Position numbers and translations under genes: made by a program
DNA from: Metaphire vulgaris
Lineage: Eukaryota > Annelida > Clitellata > Crassiclitellata > Megascolecidae
Assembly: GCA_018105865.1 (NCBI GenBank)
Contig: CM030845.1
Coordinates: 7,894,890 to 7,958,889, forward strand
DNA length: 64,000 nt
Direction of reading: 5' to 3'
Shown: piece after piece, positions 1-12,611 of the stretch
Layout of the letters: the number at the start of each line of letters is the position of its first letter
How positions within the stretch are numbered: position 1 is the stretch's first letter
The notes under the pieces: generated by a model
What the model was told of the DNA's origin: nothing
Seen by the model: the letters and a program-made list of their open reading frames with translations, nothing else
The model's database searches: none

Positions 1-607
1 CCTTACGGCTCATGGTTTCTGGAGAATGGACACTTAAAGAACGTTTCTATGGGAAGTATTTGAGGTAGGCCTAATGCTGATGAATCACAGGTGCCTTTAT
101 GAGTCTCCTGTATTGGCATAAGGCGCTGTCATGTCGATCAAAAACCGTTCGTAGTTTAATAAATAAACTGAAGATCAAAATTTAATAGTAAAATATTGCA
201 ATCTTTTGGGACAAACATAGATTATAGTTGGTGGACAATTCAAGGGACGTGGGACTAAATTTCTAAGGGCCATCAGACATAAAAGCCTAATCTAGTCTAC
301 TCCATCTAAACTAATCTAGGCTAATCTGATCATCAACTTCTATAGCGACGCTTTATAATGCATAGCAGCATCGGCCGATGACACACCAAGCCAAATCACA
401 TTCGCAAAAGCTCCAAGTTGAATCCAGAAATCCAGGATATCAGCCCAGACAGCCAGGGGATGGATAAATCAGGTGAAAAAGAGGAGGTTTCAAATCTTGT
501 TCGAAATTTGATATTGAATATTCAGGGCGTGCGTTTTGAGGTAATGATTTCGAGATTTTGGGGTGCTTCCGATAAAGCACGAATACAAGGAACTGTCCAA
601 GTCACAC

Positions 608-669
<62 letters not shown>

Positions 670-972
670 ATAACTAATGCGAATGAGGATCAAGTCGAGT
701 ATTTGTTCGTTAACACAGAGAGTTTTGAAAATAAATGTAGTCAGTTTTACTGTTAAAGTGTTTTGTATGCCATTGCAATACAGAGTCGGATAAACAAAGC
801 CAAGGTTCTGAAGACGGTGTAAGAGGATGGAATGATCAACAGCGTCAAAGACGGCAGACAGATCAATAAGCTATTAATGCTGTAAACTTGATATTATGGA
901 TTTAGTTTATAATATAATCATGTACAGATTTGATAGCAGTACAAACTTCAGTGGGGTGATATTTCGTTGGGG

Positions 973-1031
<59 letters not shown>

Positions 1032-3351
1032 TCTCGTTATTTCGCAATTTCCACAGCCAAAGAAAACAATTAAACGAAACATTACACTAGAAAATTAAAC
1101 ACACAGAAAAACAATACAATGCAAACGAAACTACAGTAATAGCTATGGAGATACGCAGAAAATGCAGAATTTGTTATTTACTATATATGATACTTATCTT
1201 ACACTTGACCTAATATAATTATGTTATTGCCCGATAGATTAGGCCTAAATGCCTGCTTCATTGAGTATGGAGCATTTGTTTACCGAAGCTGAGCGTTCCA
1301 TAGAATTTCGAGACTCGGTTTCTTTCATTGGTTGAACCGAGGGATCAATCCGTTTTTCATTGGCTTTGTTATTTCTCTCTCTCCCCCGATGGGCACACTC
1401 TTAGAAATTCCAAGGAAAACGGCGCTATAAGATTGATTGGGCCTATTTGCCCGGTCGTGGGCCTCCTCTGCAGTTTCAAGGGCATTCAGTGCCTGAAACA
1501 AACCCCCGCTTGGACAGCAGACAATCCGTGACTGTCGGCCAGTACACCTGCGCGAAGAATAAATGCGTTAAACTTCTCCGTTCATTGTTTTTCGGACGTT
1601 GGCCTAATCGAACGTCGGTTGCATGCCCCAACACATCGCACAAATAATCCTCAACTAAGCAAACAGGGAATGTCTCGTTCAAACTGAATTTATCTTTTCC
1701 TGTGAAGGCCATTGATGTTTCAAAGCCTATAGTTTTCGGGAGAGATACGCAAAACCATCAACCTGAGCGTAATATCTTACACTAAATAATTGATGTCCGA
1801 GAATGAGACATTAATTAGATTACAATGCTGTGAGCGTCATCAATAGCGTAATACGTCGCCAACAGCGTAATACGTCATCAATGACGTCATACTTGCTTTC
1901 ATAATTAACTATAAAATAATAATAAATAATATAATAAATGATATAATATAATAATAAATAATAATAAAGTAGTAGAATAATAATCTAATAATAATTAGCC
2001 ATAAAATGTATACTGCTAATGGCTCGAGCACCAGAAGACATTTCAAACGCATTTATTCCTTCCACTTAATAGACATAATGACTTGAGCTGGCTGCTGATT
2101 TTGGTCTTGTTTTTTTTGGAACAGTATCGGTTTAATTAAGTTTATAGAGTTGAGCGTCGCTGTCAAATTCTTAAACTAGGCATGTCAGTGGCTATATTGA
2201 CGCCAAACTGCCAAAATTTGTTGGTTACATTTTCGATAAAATTTAAATTTTTTTCGTTCGGGAAGAATTTAGTGCTGAACTTTTGCCAGTATCACCATTG
2301 CCAGTTGTTTTGTAGGCTATTTTTAACCTCGAACTGTGTGCTAGACTTTTTTCTCAACGTTTTCCTCTTAGGGGTTGCCACCGCCCACGGTTATCTCGGC
2401 ACAGCCTCTAAAACTGTATATTGTTATATTCCATGGGAGTCAGCATTCAACGCTCTAAAAATGATGTTCTGTTACTCTACTGGATGTTCTGTCATCCTAG
2501 AGTCATGATTGAGTTTAAAGACATTGATTGTAATTAAGATAGCAACACAATAAGGGAAAATTCATGGGCCATGGTAATTACATAGTAACTCCTGTAGCGA
2601 AAAGATGAAAAATATTCAAAATGCGTGTAAAAGAATCGCCATCAGCCAATGGAGTAACGATGGGGCAGAGGGGACAATCACTCCCGGGCGCCAAGGAGGG
2701 GCGCCAAATTGTTCACCAAAAAAATTGAGTAAAGAAGATAGCCTTTTACCACGGTTGAATATTAAGAATTATAGGCCTATTCCTCAAGTTTTAAGAAAGT
2801 CTGACAAGCAAAAATAAGGTCGTCACCTATTTCACTTAGATAAGTTACATAAAAACGGATGGTCTATGCAACTTAACCACACGAAATGGGCGAAAACCTT
2901 TTATGCTTGTCAGGATTTTTCGGAAGTTGAGTGTGCCATTTATACATTTTGCCGGATACACTCGCCACGCCACTGCCAACAGGCATCTACAGACCCGCCG
3001 AGAGGGGGCAGGAAGCAAACGCCCAGGGGCCCGGCGATCTGTAGGGGACCCGGGCGAGTCCGCAAAATGTCAACTCATGCAATACTATTTATTATTATGA
3101 ACACGCTCAAGGCGGTTGGAGGGACTCATTGAAAAAGTATGACAAGAAAAAATGATCATCAACACTTATTCACACTTTACCTGTATATTTCGTATATTTT
3201 TGAAAGCTTTGGAACTTTTAAAGAACAAACTTTTAAAAAAATATAATAGTTTAATAATATAATAATATAATAGTTTATGGAGTAGTTTGAATAAGATCGA
3301 ATTGGGATGACAACCACACCCTTGACGATAAAATGCTGTCTTCATATTAAC

Positions 3352-3378
3352 ATGATGATGATGATGATGATGATGATG

Positions 3379-3448
<70 letters not shown>

Positions 3449-3491
3449 GGTTTAAAGTGGTTCAGGAGGGTTTGCCTGTGTGAGAACCACT
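3352..3491 (-). mobile_element. LINE 3' end hairpin with trinucleotide tail (truncated copy)
   Basis: Read on the minus strand, the sequence is a hairpin whose arms are GTGGTTCTC and GAACCAC, then CTTTAAACCTT, then a long (ATT)n and (CAT)n tail. It matches copies at 14102, 38117, 38811, 45404 and 48707. The 14102 copy still carries the end of a reverse-transcriptase reading frame, so this is read as a severely 5'-truncated LINE insertion whose tail became a microsatellite. Confidence 0.65.
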
Positions 3492-3492
3492 G

Positions 3493-3538
<46 letters not shown>

Positions 3539-3736
3539 TATCAATCTATTGCTAATTTTCAGAAGCAGAAACGTCAGTGTAGAATTCATCAACAATCACG
3601 CTATCATCGGTAACGGGTTATTACGGACAAAATTAGAAACAGGAAAATACGGTTCTTTTCTCTCGATTCACAATAATTACTGCACGTCATTGAAACAGAA
3701 ATCAACAGCTTTTTATAAAGAACCAGAGACCTAACA

Positions 3737-3778
<42 letters not shown>

Positions 3779-4045
3779 TACGTGTGATCCCGACCCGCAT
3801 TACGACTTAGCGGCGGAAAGCGGCGCACGTGTGTGTGACACTTTCATCACCTGATCGCATCTTGTTTGGCTTCGTGGCATCATGGCACACTTCCTACGAG
3901 TCTCATTCGGCTTCTCTGCGGCTTCGGCAATCAGAGGAGCGACGGTCGTCGCATTAGGCCAGGCTCAGAGACACTCAGAGCCGATCGAAATTAGTGACGG
4001 AAGATTGCTTATATTGTTGATGACTATTAGCTGCTGCTGCTGCTG

Positions 4046-4051
4046 CATCGC

Positions 4052-4116
<65 letters not shown>

Positions 4117-4410
4117 CCACCACTATCCTGATCACCACCACCATCCTGATCACCATCCTGATCACTATCATACTCCTCATCATCATTATGCTGATCATCA
4201 TCCTGATCATCATTCTCATCATCGTCATTCTCATCATCATCATCATCATCATCATCAATATCATCGTCATCGTCGTCGTCGTCGTCAGCATCATCATCAT
4301 CTTCTTATTTTTTTCTTCTTCTTTCTCTACTTCTTCGTCTCCGTCGTCTTCTTCATCTTTTTCTTCTTTCTCTACTTCTTTGTCTTCTTCGTCTTTTTCT
4401 CTCTTCCTTA
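4046..4410. repeat. ATC/CTT trinucleotide microsatellite block
   Basis: A 26-fold ATC run grades into mixed ATC, CTG, CGT and CTT triplets. It makes long Ile/Ser/Phe-rich or Met/Glu-rich open frames on both strands, which are artefacts of the triplet repeat and not genes. Confidence 0.9.
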
Positions 4411-5057
4411 CCAACCTGCCCTGAAATTCTGTCAGCTAAAGCAGCCGATAGCGAATATCGATTGGATTTTTCCTTGCGCTTACAGTATTAATATTTCAGA
4501 AGATCGCAATTTCGGCGTCTCGATAAACCTGTTGCAGGTCACGTTTTTTTCGTGAGTAATGACCTTGTAGGTCTCGTACTACTGATAAGCAACTGAGATA
4601 CGAGGGCGTTCAAGAAATTTTTGCGCCATAAATTTAATATTCTGGCAAAAATATCTGGAATGGTTAGAACAACGTTCCTTGGGCCGGAACGTTGCGTTTT
4701 GTGTCCGGTGGTGATTGGGTTTTGAAGGAATCTTTACCAGCAAATCGCCTCTTGGTAAAGCAACTCACGCCTTCCGACGATCGTAAAAAATCAGTTTTAC
4801 ACACACACACACACGAGGCATTTGTGTCTGTTTGTGACCGCTTTATGTCCGTAGGACTGGAGAAATTATTCACGCCAAGGTTTTATTCTGAGTGGCTGGG
4901 CGTGAAAGTGTTTCGTTCATATCGGGACTCTCTTTTGAAAGGAGACAGACAGCAGGAGTCGACGGACAAGAACAGTCCTTCCCCGTTATTTCGGTTTCAA
5001 ACACAAAGCGCCGAGATTTTTAATGGAAAGTAAAAGGGAAAGAGAGGATGATGATGG

Positions 5058-5094
<37 letters not shown>

Positions 5095-6203
5095 TGTGTG
5101 TGCAACCAAACCGTTCCATCTTTCCATCGGAAAATGCTTTGTAGTTTCTACCTCGAGAGTTTACCTATTCAGCTCACGTTTGATTCACTCGACATTTTCG
5201 TGATTTCGCATTTGGCTTAGGCGGCAAGATAAAGAGAAGAGTAATCGAGTGAAAAGAGAGAACCCGAAACGCTGCACGCGACCGTTTTAATTAGAAACGA
5301 GGAGTCGTTCTGTAGCCATTGCAAGATGAAAAGGGAACTGTAGATTTAAAAAAAAAACAAAAAAACTGATTTAAAAAGTTTCGATGCGAATAAGTCTCAG
5401 TCAGTGAGTCAGATCGCAGTGATTTGTCCTATAGTACCATCTTTGATGATACTGGAGATCATATGTCATATGGATCTATCACAGGTTATGCGATGTGATA
5501 AGCGCCTATAGAAATTTTTATGCGGTTCGAGTGGAAATTTTTAAAACAGACTTTGGCCAAAATGCTGATTGACTGGTAATTCGGTAAATTCCTAAGACAA
5601 AATTGACCTGCTTGCATTTTTGCCAATATATTCTGGCATTCAAGTAGGCGAATGGAACAGATTTTAGAACGAAAGGCGCAGAAGTGCGAAATCAGAAACG
5701 TAGAATCGACTGGAAATCAGGAAGTAGGGTGGGGGGACCTTCATTTTTCTCAATGACTCCACTTAACAGCGTTAAAACCGCTAATGATTTTCGTTTACAA
5801 CGTTTGCAATAGTAACTATTTAATTAATATTACTTCTGCGAGTATTTTCAACGACAGACAGGGCCATATTAAGGCGGGGGCTGAGGGGGCTGAAGACTAT
5901 GAGCGCGTACGCTATATAGTGATTGCAATAAAAAAATTTGGTCGCCAAGGGGGGTTTAACCCCCCAACCTCTCTTGGCCACGTCACTGTCTCTGAGTCTA
6001 TATTAGTTTGCTCCTACAGTATATCTCAATGGGCAGAACAGAATTTTGCTTGCGCCGATGAGATTAAAACTAATCTTTGGCTTTTAGGTTTTAATTAAAT
6101 TCTATAAAGTAATGGTTTGCCTATAGGGTATTGGCAGAAAACCATTCTGCTCACTTAAATTAGTAACTGTACGGCAGCATATCAAATTGCCTAACTTCTA
6201 ATA

Positions 6204-6395
6204 CAGTGGATCCCACTTAATCGCATACCGCTTAATTGCATAACCCGCATAATCGCATAACAACATAAAACTCGAACCAGTGTTTTGTGCGTACACTAAT
6301 TAATTAATTATCAGACGTCCCGGCTATTCGCACAGCCCAGTTTATCGCATAAGCAAGGCTTGCACGGAACCTATGCAATTAAGCGGGTTTCACTG
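6204..6395. mobile_element. TA-flanked MITE, mariner/Tigger-like
   Basis: The ends are CAGTGGATCCCACTTAAT and, inverted, CAGTGAAACCCGCTTAAT, each abutting a TA dinucleotide. A second copy of nearly the same length is at 35664-35849. A TA target and CAGTG termini are typical of Tc1/mariner-pogo derivatives (established knowledge); assignment to pogo/Tigger is inference. It has no coding capacity. Confidence 0.75.
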
Positions 6396-6621
6396 TATTG
6401 CTAATGGTTTATATTCAGAGATAGGTATAGACTTTTAGTCTTCCTCTATTCTCTTTGTCTTTCCTTTCACGTCGTCTGCAATGTATAGTTGTATCTTCTG
6501 TTCGCTTTCAATGGCCTCAGAAGACTTGTCCATAGTTCCGGTCACTAATTGGTTTCTCGCCTGCCATTGTCAGCGCAGTGTAACTTCTCTTCCTGTTAAT
6601 GATATGGTCACAATATAAGCT

Positions 6622-6955
6622 GATTCTTCTTCCTCCACCTTCTCCTGCTCATCTTTACCTCCTTCTTTTTCAACCTACTTTCTTCTTCTTCCTCCTCCTT
6701 CTCCTCCTCCTCTTCACCTTTCTCCTCTTCGTCAACCTTCTTCTTCCTCCACCTTCTCCTGCTCATCTTTACCTCCTTCTTCTTCAACCTACTTTCTTCT
6801 TCTTCTTCCTCCTCCTCCTCCTCCTCCTCCTCCACCTCCTCCTCTTCACCCTTCTCCTCTTCGTCAACCTTCTTCTTCCTCCATCTCCTACTTCTCCTTT
6901 CTCTTCAATCTACTTGTTTCTTCTACTCATTCTTCTTCAGCCTACTTTTTATATC
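6622..6955 (+). repeat. Long polypyrimidine tract with ~104-bp internal duplication
   Basis: About 330 bases almost purely C and T on the plus strand, built from CTTCCTCCACC and TTCTTCTTCC units. The block containing CTGCTCATCTTTACCTCC occurs twice in tandem. The strand asymmetry creates a Leu-rich frame on one strand and a Glu/Lys-rich frame on the other; neither looks like a protein. Confidence 0.85.
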
Positions 6956-7830
6956 GTTCTTAATTCGGTTCTTATATATTCACGGATACAGTCGTTCTCA
7001 TAAATGTAGCCCTTCTTTTTCTTTGTGTAGCCTATTTCTCAGCTCATTCGTATTTTTCGGAGTTGAATTTTGATATAAAGAAAGACAGTGAAATTTCATT
7101 CTAATAAAAAGTTGCAAAATGTATGCGCACAATGTAAAATATTGAAAGCCTTTACTGCGAAAAGTCCTGTTGCTGGAGAATGGAGACCTGTCGGAGAACT
7201 CTCTCAGCTCGCTGAATGAGTTCAAAGATGTTTATAGTTCCTTGTCACTGCCTAAGGGGTCGTCCATAAATGACGTAACGCGATTTTGGCACTTTGTTGA
7301 CCCCTCCCCCCTACGTAACGAGACGTAACAAAAAGTCAAACCCCCTAAAATATGACGTAACAACGGGCCGACCCCCCCTTTTCGTCTTCCGAAAAGTCTT
7401 GACAAGCAAAGAAAAGGTCATTAATCCTTCTATTTTTCCCTCTCCAAACATACTGACAAGCAAAAAAAGGCCAGTCTTGTATTTTTCCTGCTCCAAATAC
7501 CCTGACAAACAAAACAAAAGAAGAAAGGTCGTCACTTAAATTTTTTGTCACTTAAAAAATTATTCACCCCTCGTCCTAACAGACGGGTGAATAATTTCAT
7601 ACGTAAAATTTCCTATTTCCTGTCCCGTAGACGCTGTCAGCTGTCTCCATTGGCCGAAGCACTGCTGTCATTTCATAATCGTTGCTATTGGTAACGTCAC
7701 TTCATATAATAGCTCGTAAAGGTCCCCAGCCGAACTTTTGACCGGACGAGAGTTAACCGCACACTATATATTTATATATGCCTACGGACAATTTTTATCA
7801 TAAGTCCCTCAGGAACGAAGTACCGAAAAC

Positions 7831-7832
<2 letters not shown>

Positions 7833-7881
<49 letters not shown>
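7833..7881. repeat. TA dinucleotide array
   Basis: A pure TA run, one of about twenty such arrays of 30-80 bp in the window (also 14718-14793, 17058-17092, 19031-19078, 21817-21848, 26369-26420, 28059-28095, 28639-28671, 29145-29189, 55785-55831). Confidence 0.95.
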
Positions 7882-7883
<2 letters not shown>

Positions 7884-8136
7884 GTGAATTATGCGCTGGC
7901 ATTCACTGACCGGTGACTTGCGTTGAAAACCCTTTGAATGCAACCCCGTCGGGGGGTCTAAATCTATATTTCGAAGCACGAAAGACATCGCGCGCTGCAA
8001 ACGTGACAGCAATGGAGATTCACGCTTTTAGCAAAGGCCGATGTACAAAAACGAATATAATTTGCCATTAGTTTGGCAATAATAGCAAAAGTAGGAATAT
8101 TAGCATTAGTCGCAGACTCGTAATAGTCGTCGTCGC

Positions 8137-8164
8137 AGAAGTAGTAGTAGTAGTAGTGGTGGTG

Positions 8165-8248
<84 letters not shown>

Positions 8249-8452
8249 ATATCATCCTCATCCTCATCATCATCATCATCATAATCATCATTATTACATG
8301 TTTGTTAACGCACATTAGGTCATTCATCAATTGAAGAATCGTAAGTTGGGAGCATGGGGGAGGGGGTGAGCAACTTGCACAGTAGTCAGACGCGAACCCG
8401 CTACCCTCTGGTTTCGTGGCAGGAAGAACCTTACCGCTACACCACCGCGCCT
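8137..8452 (-). mobile_element. tRNA-derived SINE with trinucleotide tail
   Basis: On the minus strand the head carries an A-box-like GTGGTGTAGCGG (8434-8445) and a B-box-like GGGTTCGCGTC (8389-8399), the RNA polymerase III promoter pair of tRNA-derived SINEs. A short body follows, then a tail of ATG, TAC and ACC triplets. A functional tRNA is unlikely: the cloverleaf arms do not close and the body continues for more than 100 bases. Confidence 0.65.
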
Positions 8453-8612
8453 CCATATTACCAGTATTTTCCTCGAAGATGTAAAAACTAATTAAGTGGA
8501 ATTACCCGACACGGTGATTTGGTCACTTATTGCCTGCGTGCGGTCGCCTATGTAGGTGCAGTCTTCGAATGGCTTTCCGTTCTGGGAACTCGCAGTGACT
8601 ACAACGACGAAC

Positions 8613-8660
8613 TGATTCAGGAACTGATTCAGGAACTGATTCAGGAACTGATTCAGGAAC
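8613..8660. repeat. 12-bp tandem repeat
   Basis: The unit GAACTGATTCAG is repeated about four times head to tail with no visible divergence, implying recent expansion. Confidence 0.9.
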
Positions 8661-9124
8661 TACAACAACCTGCAATAAGAAAACCGTCGGCAAAATAGGC
8701 AATAACTTTTTGACGCGGACAGATTTTAGAACCGGAAAACGGAAAATGGTTTATAGCAGAGGTAAATTTAGCCATGAGAGTTTTTTTTAGCATCAACTCT
8801 ATTCTTAGTACCAAGTTGGACTGAATATACGTATATTGATGATGCCATTCTGTTAAATAGAATGGAATTAGTCTTTTAAATTAGGAGAATTAATAATTAA
8901 TTTTGCAAACATATCGGTCATTTCCCAAACTGATGCAGCCAACGATAGGCCCGCAGCTAGGTCCGAGGGCCTCCGCGGGTCAGGAACCCCGTGGATCCAG
9001 GATCCTTCGTGGATTACGAGAAAAAATATAAAATTATACGCTGTCTGTTGAGATATCTGAGTCTTCTGGTTAAAGCCGAGTTACGAACGCTAATATCTGC
9101 CATCGAACAGAAGAAACAGCGTAC

Positions 9125-9244
9125 TAATGACGTCATATCTACATATGTGTGACGTATTAATGACGTCATATCTACGTATTGTGACGTATTAATGACGTCA
9201 CATCTACGTATACGTGACGTATTAATGACGTCATATCTATATGC
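9125..9244. repeat. ~33-bp tandem array containing CRE palindromes
   Basis: Four units of TAATGACGTCATATCTACGT plus a GTGACGTAT spacer. Each unit carries the perfect 8-bp palindrome TGACGTCA (one copy has CACATC after it). TGACGTCA is the consensus CREB/ATF binding site; whether the array is regulatory is unknown and there is no recognised gene nearby. Confidence 0.8.
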
Positions 9245-10452
9245 GTCTAGCGTTTTATATCTCTTAGTCTTATTAAAATCGCATAAATAATTTGGAATAG
9301 ATTTTGTTTAAATGTATCTGGATATTTTAGTCCTATGTGTTGTTGTAATTTTTTTTCTTCAAATTTTTATTATTTCATTTCATTTTGTTTTTGTTATTTT
9401 ATGATTCCTTAATTTTAATTTGATTACTTTACCATATTGGAAAATTAACCTAAGAAACGTAAAAATGTAATTGCACTGTAAACTATAAAAGTTATGTAAT
9501 TTGTAATGATCAAAATATTTTTACCTACTGCTGAGGTGGGTCTGTTGTCGATCGAAGCACTATTAGCTTACAAATCGTTGCACGTTCATAAGGCCATTTC
9601 TTGCGTTACGTAATTATGACACATTCCTATATGCCTATTACTGTGGCCAACTGTGGAAGGAGTTTTTCAAAATTAAGAATATAAAAAACTATCTGCGGAC
9701 ATCCTGTGTTCAGAACAGACCTTCATCAGGACTTGTACTTTTGAGTAGGCTATATAGAGTCGAAGGTTGCATGAACGTTAAACGTTGATAACTTAATTAA
9801 GCAAGGACTTCGATTCAACGAAAATGAAACGAACGTTGTCAATTTAGTTTAATAACTGAAAGTCGGAACTCGCGTGATGCTGACAGCTGACACACACACA
9901 CACACACACACACGCACACTTATAGGCAGCTTGACGGGTATGCAAAAACCAGTCAATTGATATCACCTGTTATCAAATGCAGCTTTCAAAAGTGCCCGCG
10001 GGAAACAATAGGGAGGTGTCCATAGGTGTCCATAGGGAGGTGCTGAGCAGTAGGTGGCGCTTTTTCAAAGTGCGTCGCTTTTTCAAAGTGCGTCGTCGCA
10101 TGATAAACAATACTCACCCACGAGCAAACAATTATTAAGCGCAGCCTCGTAGAAATCTGCTTGTCTACACTGCGCTCGATTTCCGTGCTAATTAACCATC
10201 CTGACGTGAAAGTGGATGTATTTGAAAGCCAGGAAATGGAAATATTCCCCCGCAGAACGTCGAGTACTGAGACAGTTCCCTCTCGTTGGAACAGCAGGTG
10301 TGCAGAAAGAAGAGGTATATGGGCCATTTCCGTTTGTCAGTTGGCGTTCTTACCTGTTTTCGATCGTGGATTTGGAGTTTTAGCGAAACGCTGTGTGAGG
10401 GCGTCTACAAACGACGTTCTGTGGATGATAGCCTAATGAAAAATCTGATAAA

Positions 10453-10532
10453 TTAACCCCTTAACTGGGGATCCCAGATATATCCGTCCATTTTACATTG
10501 AGTTACAGTTAAATACACGGTTAAGGGGTTAA
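10453..10532. mobile_element. 80-bp TTAA-flanked MITE, piggyBac-like (copy 1)
   Basis: TTAA at each border, then CCCCTTAAC and its inverse GTTAAGGGG. The interior includes GATATATCCGTCC. The copies at 18558-18637 and 22906-22985 are exactly the same length, the last one inverted. A TTAA target with CCC-starting termini is the piggyBac signature (established); family assignment is inference because no transposase is present. Confidence 0.75.
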
Positions 10533-10629
10533 TTTCACGTATATGTCTAAGTATTGGTATAGTATAGACGCCGCTTGTTCTAAGCCAAACGGTTTTCATT
10601 TTGAAGAACTTAGGTTCATCTAGCTATTA

Positions 10630-12074
10630 CAGTAACACTTCGTTATAAAGGACTCGGTTATAACGCATACTTGGTTACAACGTACCGCAATGTCCGCAAC
10701 GTCCCGTGTGATGCGCTATCGTATTACGCTTCTCTTGCATCTTCTCTCAGATCTCTATAGGGCCATCGATCGGTCAGAAGTCACTCTTCTTGCCCTATTT
10801 GATGTCAGTGCTGCTTTTGACACTGTTGACCATGATATTCTTCTACAGCGCCTCTCTGTCTCATTTGGTGTCTCTGGTCTTCCTCTGGCCTGGTTAAAAT
10901 CCTATCTCTCTGAACGCCGCATGATTGCATCACTTGGTTCTTCCTACTCCCGTGAAGTACCAGTCACTTGTGGAGTCCCTCAGGTTCAGTCCTATATACT
11001 TTATACTGCTGATGTTGCACGCTTGTTTGCACCATATAATTTTAAAACACATATGTACGCTGATGATATTCAGGCCTATTCACATTCCAGCCCCACTAAT
11101 GCGCTGCAGATCACTCGTGAATTTGTTGAAGCCTCTGACTTACTTCATTCATGGATGCACTCAAATCGTCTTTTACTTAATCCAGCTAAAACTCAGCTCA
11201 TCTGGTTTGGTACTCGAGGTCAGCTCTTAAAAATTGATCATTTGTCTGTGCAGTCTGCCTTCCCCGGCCTCTCTCTCCTCCTCTGTCCGTGATCTTGGTA
11301 TAATTCTTGACTCTGAGTTAACCTTTATGGATCATATTAACTCACTTTGTCGCAATTGCTTCTATCATCTTCGCCAGCTTAGAGTGATTAGACGTACACT
11401 AGACATGCCATCTGCTTCTACTTTGATTCATGCATTTATTTGCTCAAGGCTTGACTACTGTGGTTCACTTTTTGCTGGTCTTCCATCGGTGCGACTTGAT
11501 AAACTCCAGATGGTTCTTCGTTCAGCAGCCAGGGTGATTGCTGGTGTCACAAGACGTGATCACATTAGTGATTATATGACATCTATTTTACACTGGCTGC
11601 CTTATCCTGCTCGAGTTGAGTTTCGTATGTTGAGAGCGGTTGCACTCTCTCTTTATGGTGCCACTCCATCTTACCTTTCAGAGCTACTCCATCCCCTTAG
11701 CTCTATCCCTGGTCGGCCATGTCTTCGGTCCACAACCAATGGTCTTCTCAGTGTGCCCCAAGCACGAACTTCCACGTTCCTGAAGCGAGGTTTTGAATCA
11801 GTTGGCCCTATCCTTTGAATGCTCTTGACGCCAGTATGCGGCTTAGCAACTCCTAATTCTATGGCCCTTTTTGAAACGACTTAAAACTTATCTCTTTGTC
11901 AATATACAGTAATTTGCTGTGGAAGCGCTTCTGAGTGATCTTTCAGAAGAGGCGCTATACAAATATTTTGTTACATTACATTTTTTGTTACATTACATGT
12001 AGATATAGCGTACCTCGGATATGGCGTACTAAATTTTACAGACCCGCTAAATACACTATAACGAAGTTCTAGTG
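10630..12074. mobile_element. Tigger-like element split by a LINE insertion
   Basis: The left end reads CAGTAACACTTCGTTATAAAG after a TA. The right end reads TTATAACG-like sequence, then AAGTTCTAGTG before a TA, the inverse of the left end with a few changes. Another right end of the family is at 15485-15571. The LINE at 10683-11995 separates the two ends, so this is a nested insertion. Confidence 0.6.
10683..11995 (+). mobile_element. Non-LTR retrotransposon (CR1/L2-like) fragment with frameshifted reverse transcriptase
   Basis: The frame 10690-11292 carries reverse-transcriptase landmarks in order: the palm stretch with AAFDTVDHDILL, then W-x3-SYL, then GVPQ, then the catalytic MYADDIQ box. 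Several residues normally between GVPQ and the next hydrophobic segment are deleted, and the frame then shifts near 11240. The second frame, 11234-11818, continues with the thumb and C-terminal region (DLGIILDSELTF, LDYCGSLFAGLP). The tail has GAGGCGCTATACAAAT and duplicated TTGTTACATTACA, typical of CR1/L2 3' ends. It lacks its 5' part and is not functional. Confidence 0.85.
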
Positions 12075-12103
12075 TACAATAGTTGAATACGCTTATTAAA
12101 TAC

Positions 12104-12286
12104 CAATGGCGGCTCCAGGATTTGGCAAGTGGGGGGCCGTTGGGATGGCAACTTCTAATCATGGGGGCAAATATTTGTTGTTAGGTATGTAGTATTAAGT
12201 ATAGGGTCCCAACAGGGGGCCACTGAGGGGCAGGAACTTAATAGGAGGGCACGGACCCCCTGAACCCCCCTGTGGAGCCGCCACTG
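12104..12286. mobile_element. hAT-type MITE, CAGTGGCGGCTC family (copy 1)
   Basis: The inverted ends are CAATGGCGGCTC (one change) and GAGCCGCCACTG, flanked by 8-mers TTAAATAC and ATTAATAC, which match at 6 of 8. The interior has GGCAAGTGGGGGG and GGCAACTTCTAATCATG, shared with 21241, 51362 and 59118. Confidence 0.75.
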
Positions 12287-12371
12287 ATTAATACCGACAC
12301 AATACGCGTCTGTTTCCGTTCCCTTTGCTCCAATCCTGCAGCATCGGCAGTCGTTGGAATGACTCGCACTA

Positions 12372-12611
12372 CTAAATCCTTTGTGACCATAAGAGATGGT
12401 TGGTAGTTTCTGTAGTGGTGTGTGGTAAAATTCCAGGAATGGCAGGCCTGCCTCTTTGAGAGTACAGCTGGACTCCGTCGTGGAAGCGTCCGATCCAGAA
12501 CGGCGTCCTGTCGCGGCGGAAGTAGCCGCTCGTGTCTTTGGCGGAAAGCGGATTCGTCGAATTGAGACACGGGATTATCTCGGATGAAAGCGCTGACGTC
12601 GATAAAATCAA
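12372..12611 (-). other. Unassigned open frame, possible exon
   Basis: Two overlapping minus-strand frames stay open here in locally GC-richer DNA. One contains SGYFRRDRTPFWIGRFHDG, which looks protein-like. I recognise no family and no convincing splice pair. It ends beside the MITE at 12104. Confidence 0.25.

Larger units (their letters stand above)
1..6203. other. Intergenic, repeat-rich, no gene recognised
   Basis: AT-rich DNA with scattered microsatellites: AG at about 606-665, TA at 976-1022, TA at 3493-3540, GT at 3739-3776 and AG at 5062-5090. The open frames here are short, overlap simple repeats, or have no family pattern I recognise. The frame at 4692-5033 (+) is open for 113 codons but shows no motif. 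Motifs resembling GACAAGC followed by an A run near 2804 and 2907 suggest a decayed MITE at about 2670-2960. Confidence 0.6.
6396..10452. other. Intergenic, no gene recognised
   Basis: Contains a polypyrimidine tract, a minus-strand SINE, a CRE-like tandem array and a CA run at 9891-9913. From 7258 there is an element starting GGGGTCGTCCATAAATGACG, like the left arm of the element at 29786. An inverted repeat TTATTCACCC/GGGTGAATAA lies near 7560-7596. Frames at 9986-10327 (-) and 10161-10436 (+) are open about 100 codons but overlap each other and match nothing I know. Confidence 0.6.
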
